Made by a program: the position numbers and the translations under genes. A stretch of 64,000 nt of DNA from Poecilobothrus nobilitatus (Eukaryota; Arthropoda; Insecta; Diptera; Dolichopodidae): assembly GCA_947095535.1 (NCBI GenBank), contig OX352773.1, positions 261,105,590 through 261,169,589 on the forward strand. The letters are read 5' to 3'. Numbering within the stretch: the stretch's first letter is position 1; each line of letters begins with the position of its first letter. Shown piece by piece: positions 58,494 through 64,000 of the stretch. The notes below the pieces were generated by a model. That model did no database searches and was not told the DNA's origin. It worked only from the letters and a program-made list of their open reading frames with translations.

Positions 58494-59944
58494 TAATAAT
58501 AAGTTTTATATTCAAAATAAAAATAAAAAACATGAAAAAAATGTTTCAACTAACAACGGCTTACTACAAGGTACGGTCAATGCTCCTATACTTTTTTCAA
58601 TTTATTTAGCCGATTTATAACATTTGTTAGGTCGTGTTAAAGGTAGGTACGCATTAGCTTTTGCGGATGACATTACTAAATACTATGCCGATAACACTGT
58701 AGATTCTATTAAAAACTCAGTACAATATTTATTTAAAATCGTCAGAGATTATTGTCAAGTGCGGCTTATGAAAATAAATTATAACAAGTGTGAAACTATT
58801 TTGTTTCGAAATACAGTCGATAAAACAAATGCAAACATAAGAAAAAAATGGAAAGAATTTGAGATAAAATCTCCAGATAACATTGCTTTGAGCAATAAAA
58901 AAGTAGTTAAATATCTAGGAGTCCAATTACATAAAAAGTAAATTATATCGATTAAGTTAAATACAGTATATCAAAAGGTAACAAAGCATTTATGGCGGCT
59001 AAAAAACTATTTTACAGTAAAAATATTTGCAAAAGAGTTAAAATAATGTGTTACCAATATGGTACAACATTAGCGCAAGCTTAATGGAAACATTACGAAA
59101 ATTTGAAAGAAAGTATATAACAGTTTGTACTAACATAAACAGAAAGGCCGAGTCCGACTACAAGTATTTTTACTCTAAATACTTGTACTAATAAATACTT
59201 GTACAAGGAAGCAAAAATTCTAAGAATAGACAATTTTATAATAAAAGTGATTAGAAATCATTATGATAGAGCACAAAATACTCCGGAAAATGGTTTAATA
59301 TCTCATATATTCTACCACAATACGGAGTACATCAGAAAGACCTTGTTCACAGGCTTTATAACCCCTGAGCATTTTATCTTTTTGGACAAAAATGGCTATA
59401 TTCAAGACCATAATCACATCCCTCTATTATATCACTATAATAGACAGGCTACATGCAAAATCATAGAATATAACCCGGACGATATTAATGGAGAGAATTT
59501 GAAATACGATATGTCTATCCCAGACAAAGATAAATTATTAAAAACAGATTATTGGTGGTTGGAAAACTCGTAAAAATAGCTTAAATAAAACAAAAAATAA
59601 TAAATAAAACCTTAAGTATTGTATACAAATTGTTTTTAATTAGGTTAGGTTATTTAAGTTAGAACAAATTAGGCTAAGTTTTATAAAAAAAAAAAAGAAT
59701 TATTATTGGTTTAATGATGCCTAACTTTTCCAATATTCATAAGAATAGTATTAAGTTTATAATTTAAGCCAATGCTTAAAATAAAAATAAAATATTAATT
59801 CAAATTAACATAAAAATTAAAATACTAGTTTAAATGTTAACTGTAAGATAATCAAAACCGTTTTTGTTAAATTTTTCTAGCTTAAGATAATTTTAAGACA
59901 CATAAAAGGATAAATAAAGTTTAAATATTAAAAAAAAAAAAAAA
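58494..59944 (+). pseudogene. Non-LTR retrotransposon (L-B) 3' part: RT motifs B and C, C-terminus, poly-A
   Basis: Resumes with NGLLQGTVNAPILFSIYLAD (motif B; stop after ADL), then YALAFADDITKYYAD (motif C, FADD intact, ~58660), ETILFRNTVDKT and KVVKYLGVQLHKK before a stop at 58941. After a decayed segment, a 124-codon open tail (59199-59573) with NPDDINGENLKYD and DYWWLENS is the C-terminus. The 3' region ends with AATAAA (59912) and A15 (59930-59944), marking a retrotransposed 3' end. QGTVNxPILFSIY-type motifs are typical of jockey-group elements; clade assignment is inference. Confidence 0.88.
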
Positions 59945-60054
59945 TTATTTTTACAGCTGATAGGTATGTGAATGAATAATTAAAAAAAATTTGGAAATAT
60001 TTATTAATATAATACCTCTACCTTTACTGAGTGGAATAAATTAATATAAGCTAA

Positions 60055-60712
60055 GCGAAAAAAATAAAGGCTTTTACAACTTTTGTACAAAATTTCAGAT
60101 TTCTATCTTTATTAATTTCGAAGATATGCTTTTTCGCTTTTGGCAATTATGTGGAAGGAACAACTTCTCCAATTCATCTCAAATTTTGGACAAATCAGGG
60201 ATTCAGGAAACAACACCCTAGTACACAATTTGAAGTTTCTATCTTTATTAATTTCGAATATATGCTTGTTCGGTTTTGGAAGTTGTGTGGGAGGTATCCG
60301 AACAACCACTCCAATTCATCTCAAATTTCAGGAATATCAGGAATTCAGAAAACAACACCCTAGTACAAAATTTGAAGTTTATATCTTTATTAATTTCGAA
60401 TATATGCTTGTTCGGTTTTGGATGTTGTATGGGAGGTACCCGAACCCATGGACCAATTTTGTCCAGATTCGACCTTAGCCTTCCTTTTGGAATTAGTAAC
60501 CTACTATATAAATTTCATCAAGATAGCCTCACTAGTTTTTGAGTTATCGTGCGAAAGAACGGACGGACCGATATCGCTAAATCGACTCAGGAGGTGATCC
60601 TGATTCAGAATATATATACATGTCAATATCTAACTCGCTTCTTTTTGGTGGTTACAAACACCATATCAAAGTTAATATACCCTATACTTTAAGTGTAGGG
60701 TATAATAAAAGA
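60055..60712 (+). mobile_element. DINE-like element, third subfamily, with ~140-bp units
   Basis: Three imperfect units contain TCTATCTTTATTAATTTCGA, then TTCGGTTTTGG and CCAATTCATCTCAAATTT, spaced about 136 and 142 bp (60135, 60271, 60413). The element then has ACGGACGGACCG (60559), TAAATCGACTCAGGAGGTGA, GGTGGTTACAAACACCAT and a clean 3' hairpin ATACCCTATACTTTAAGTG/TAGGGTAT (60678-60704). Overlapping short open frames in all three plus frames (60140-60542) are by-products of the repeat. Compare 52340-53207. Confidence 0.75.
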
Positions 60713-63335
60713 AAATTTATTACGTATGGCGAACAATAATTTTGAACCGATTCAATGCAGGAAATATCTACATCACGATACCAAAATTAAAATTGACTTG
60801 AATATTTAAGATTTGGACTGACGTAGGTAAAGGTAACAGTTAGCTCTGTTAGCTTTTTTTTAATTATAGTAATAAAATAAATATTAAATATACATAAATT
60901 AATTTTTAGAAAAATTATTATCAATTCGAATCTAAATTAGGTACTAAATAACACTTATATTTTTAAAACATGGTTTTGATGCAACATCTGCCAGTAATAA
61001 CATTATATCTCTTTATAAATAAATTCACTTTAGTTAGATAGGTACTAGTCAATTAAGTAAAAAAAAACGAAGTAAGAATATAAAATCATAATTTTATATT
61101 CGTATACAGCATGTGATTCATCGATCAAAAAGATGTTTCAGGACATTAGGAGCAAAACAAAATTAAAAATAAACCAATATCGTTTTGGATTTTACTTAAA
61201 GCCTCCACTTTTCTATTTAAGAAATTTGCAAAATAATTATAAAACTGGGAAAAAAATAAAATCCATTACTTTTTTGTTTATTTTATAAAGTAATGGAAAG
61301 TTAATATTGCAATTTCATATGAATTCTGTACATCTTTTACCATTAATGCAAATATAATATTGATGACGTGAGAGAAAATAAAAAGATTTACTTCCGTATG
61401 TTGGTTTATCTAATCATCTTGAATTACGTTTTAATATAAACTGGTTACACTACTGTTATATATGTATATGAAACTCTCATCTAGAAACAGCACACGTTTT
61501 TGTTTTCTGTTAAAATTTCCCATCATACTTATTAATAAATACCTTTACTTTTGCTTGCCATTTTTAAATATTTTCAATTTCATATTTTTTAAAATCATTT
61601 TCAGCTACATGTTGTTTTTGTGCAAATTCTCAAACCAATTCTATTATATAATATTTTATTACATATTTTAGCTTAGTATCAATTCTGAATTGATTTAGTC
61701 TATCCGTCCGGTCGTCCGACCATCCTTCGACAATAACTCAAAAAAAAATGCAGTTAGGATTCTGAAATCTTTACCATTTATTTAAATGGTTGCCAGATTT
61801 TCTATTGAAAGTGGAAAAGTTCAACCGACAGATTTAAATATACAATAAAAATTAGAAACTTTTTGTCGGAAAGAAACAAAATTCAAAAGGAAGTAAATTA
61901 GTTGGAGTGGATTAAATTAGAAGAGAAAATGATTGGCACAACAAATTTTAAATAAACCTTTCACATAATAAAACAATTGCATAATAAACAAACTTTAAAT
62001 TTTGAGATAACTGTTTTTTTTCTTTTTCATTGGAAAAATTCTAAAAAAAGTGTTTTTCCGACAAAAACTGTCTTTTTTTCATTCTATCTATAGTTTGAAA
62101 ATTTAAAACCTGAAAACGTTTATCGCATTACACTACAAAAGTAATAGAAATATTCGTTTTAACATGGCTTTAGTTTTAACATGTTTCTTTGACTATAATA
62201 TTAATAATTTTATTTTTGTTTCTTATTTACTTTTTTTTTCTAAAGAAAGTTGTAATTTTCAAAAGAAAAGGCAAGAAATACAAAATTCCTTAAATACTAA
62301 ACATTTAATCGTTTAACCCTCCCCCATCTCTCAATAGAAGAAAAAAAAATACCATTAACTCGTTGTTGTTTGTCTAACTTAACGCTCCCCCTCTCTCAAT
62401 AGCAAAAAAAAAATACGATAAACCCGTTGTGGTTTGCGTAACAGAAAGGTTTAGGAGTAATGATGGAATAAGAAAAGATAAAAGATAACGTCAAAGAAGT
62501 TCAATTCAATGGAATTTTAAAATACCATCGTTTAATTTATTATTATGTAAGTGCTAAAATTATTAAAAATATCATTATTAAGTTACTTATATGGATTACA
62601 AATAATGCTTCTGTTACGAAATATTCGTAAAAAACTTAAAAACTACACTAGTAAACTACCACTTCGGTTGTTCGATTTGCTCCAAAAGCTTATCAATCTG
62701 CGCTATATACGGCAAAACCTTAAATATGAAATTGCAAAAAATTCCACTTAGTCGTTTAAGCTGTACACGTGCCCACATACATACCCACACACACACACTC
62801 ATACACAGACGGACATCATGCTAAAAAAAATTTTACAGCAAACAAAATCTCGGGTACAAATTTTTAGTATGAAAACAATACCTACCTTATACATAATTGT
62901 ATATGCGGTCGCCTGTCGGTACAAAAAAGAATATTAAATATTATAATAAGCAAATACTATATATGTTCCCTTTTTCATTCTCGTTAATTTTGCTAACTAT
63001 TATTATTACATACTCATACTTTTTGAAGAACATCAACTACTTTTAATATATAACAGCTTTATTTCTTTTTACATTCAGAATAAAATATTTAATTAACAGG
63101 ACACCCACATATATCAAATTTTAATATAGTTTTATTTATAATTCCACTCCTTCAATTTATTTCATTCCAAAAATAATATTTTGTTCACTTTAGTAATAAC
63201 AAATTGATTTTATAAACAAACAAAGTAGAATGTAAACCAACGGTTTTTAAAAGCGCACATTTCCAAAACACAATACAAACTGTTTAGAATTGTGACTTGC
63301 ACAAAAATTTGAAAATTTCATATAAGAAAAAATGT
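60713..63335. other. Gene-free AT-rich stretch
   Basis: No gene supported. 61680-61720 (CCGTCCGGTCGTCCGACC) is a short GTCC-type remnant. Contains the 67-bp duplication at 62313-62445 and a short CA-rich microsatellite at 62770-62812 (ACACACACACACTCATACAC). Confidence 0.5.
62313..62445 (+). repeat. 67-bp tandem duplication
   Basis: TAACCCTCCCCCATCTCTCA (62313) and TAACGCTCCCCCTCTCTCAA (62380) start two copies. Both contain an A-run, then ACTCGTTGTTGTTTG or ACCCGTTGTGGTTTG, and end in GTCTAAC/GCGTAAC. Locally rich in C. Two units only, about 85 per cent alike by eye. Confidence 0.8.
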
Positions 63336-63339
63336 GAAA

Positions 63340-64000
63340 ATAAGACTTTTCTGGAATTTTGAGGGGCTGTAAATCCGGAAACCTATATAACTAACTAAAC
63401 TAAACTAACTAACTAAAACCCGTTAACACAGGTAAAAATAAAATACTGGAAAAATGTGTACAGGTGCTTAAATTACAGGTGTACAGGTGCTTAAGTTAGA
63501 GGCTCATAAACAGGGGGTGGACCAAAAAAAATTTCTAAGCAAACTTATACTAATTCTAAAAGTTCTTTCTTGCCTCAAAATTTCAAGCCCCTATCTAAAA
63601 GCGTGCCGGAGTTATGAAGGTAGAAAAATCATACAAAATTTGGTTTTCACATAACGGTAAATTTAAAATTTTAAGAAATTGTATAATTTTGATATTAATT
63701 AACAAAGTTAATAAAAATACCTGTCGAATGACGTTTTCACATTGGAAAAATCTTAAGCAGAACATAAGATATATGCATTTAAAAATAGGGCTTTTTGTAT
63801 AGGGTTTGAGTGGCTGTAGCTCCGTAATGGATGGGGCTACATGGAAAAGTTATTCCACAAAATTTTTTTTTATAAGTTCTACCCATGCTTAAAATTTTTT
63901 TTCTCTATTTTTAACGGTGTAGATGTTTAAAAACATACGGAGGGACGGACGGACAGAGTGAAACTAATAAGCACATTTTTTCAAAAATTTTTTGGAAATG
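63340..64000 (+). mobile_element. DINE-like element (1.56-kb type), degenerate, runs off the window
   Basis: GGGGCTGTAAATCCGGAAAC, TACAGGTGCTTAAATTAC, GCTCATAAACAGGGGGTGG, TTCACATAACGGTAAATTT and GGCTGTAGCTCCGTAATGG are collinear with D3 blocks at 32040-32420. The end has GGAGGGACGGACGGACAGAG (63941-63960) followed by the tail also seen at 52270-52320. (AACT)n-type simple repeats (63389-63416) interrupt it. The 3' terminus lies beyond the window. Confidence 0.65.

Noticed and set aside
59199..59573. Stand-alone host gene of 124 codons
   Set aside because: It is collinear with the LINE L-B and directly followed by its AATAAA and poly-A, so it is treated as the retrotransposon C-terminus.
60112..60542. 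Overlapping open frames on both strands
   Set aside because: Produced by the ~140-bp tandem units; peptides repeat with the units and have no independent motif.

Overview
The window is 64 kb of very AT-rich eukaryotic DNA with no host protein-coding gene that I can recognise. The repeat content suggests an insect, most likely a fly. Elements built like Drosophila DINE-1/INE-1 (Helentron-type) are abundant: a GACG/GTCC microsatellite, sub-terminal inverted repeats and a 3' hairpin of the TATACCC...GGGTATA type. Alongside them are jockey- and I-like non-LTR retrotransposons, tRNA-derived SINEs, a Tc1/mariner-superfamily transposase relic and MITE/foldback elements. The organism call is inference. 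The stretch could be intergenic, a very large intron or repeat-rich heterochromatin-like DNA.

Layout. 1-9 kb is mostly featureless AT-rich sequence, with a Helitron-type 3' end at 1158-1183, decayed ~126-bp units near 2.8-3.4 kb and an old DINE-like copy at 7.5-8.1 kb. 9.5-10.5 kb is a nested composite: a foldback element with 16-bp-unit arms encloses a LINE C-terminal relic, a SINE and a C17 tract. 11.8-15.4 kb holds another LINE relic, two small palindromic MITEs of one family and a degenerate transposase. SINE copies lie at 17.3 and 22.0 kb. 26.3-34.8 kb is a cluster of DINE-like elements. Within it, one 3.1-kb copy carries a ~306-bp tandem array and is joined head-to-tail to a second, 1.56-kb type. 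40.8-45.2 kb is LINE-rich: an RNase H-type relic plus two copies of one reverse-transcriptase family, one in each orientation, with a SINE-like element beside them. 46.3-49.2 kb is a ~2.9-kb GTCATA hexamer satellite with visible higher-order structure. 56.4-59.9 kb is a damaged LINE split by an inverted, nearly identical copy of the 1.56-kb DINE-like element. The last kilobases carry further DINE-like copies.

No autonomous element is intact. All reverse-transcriptase and transposase segments are 5'-truncated, frameshifted or carry stops. The non-autonomous elements (DINE-like, SINE, MITE) presumably depended on enzymes encoded elsewhere. The near identity of the 31.3-kb and 56.9-kb copies suggests recent activity of that family. 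The most unusual structures are the tandem expansion inside the DINE-like element, the head-to-tail junction, the hexamer satellite with its ~1.07-kb higher-order repeat, and the foldback elements with minisatellite arms.
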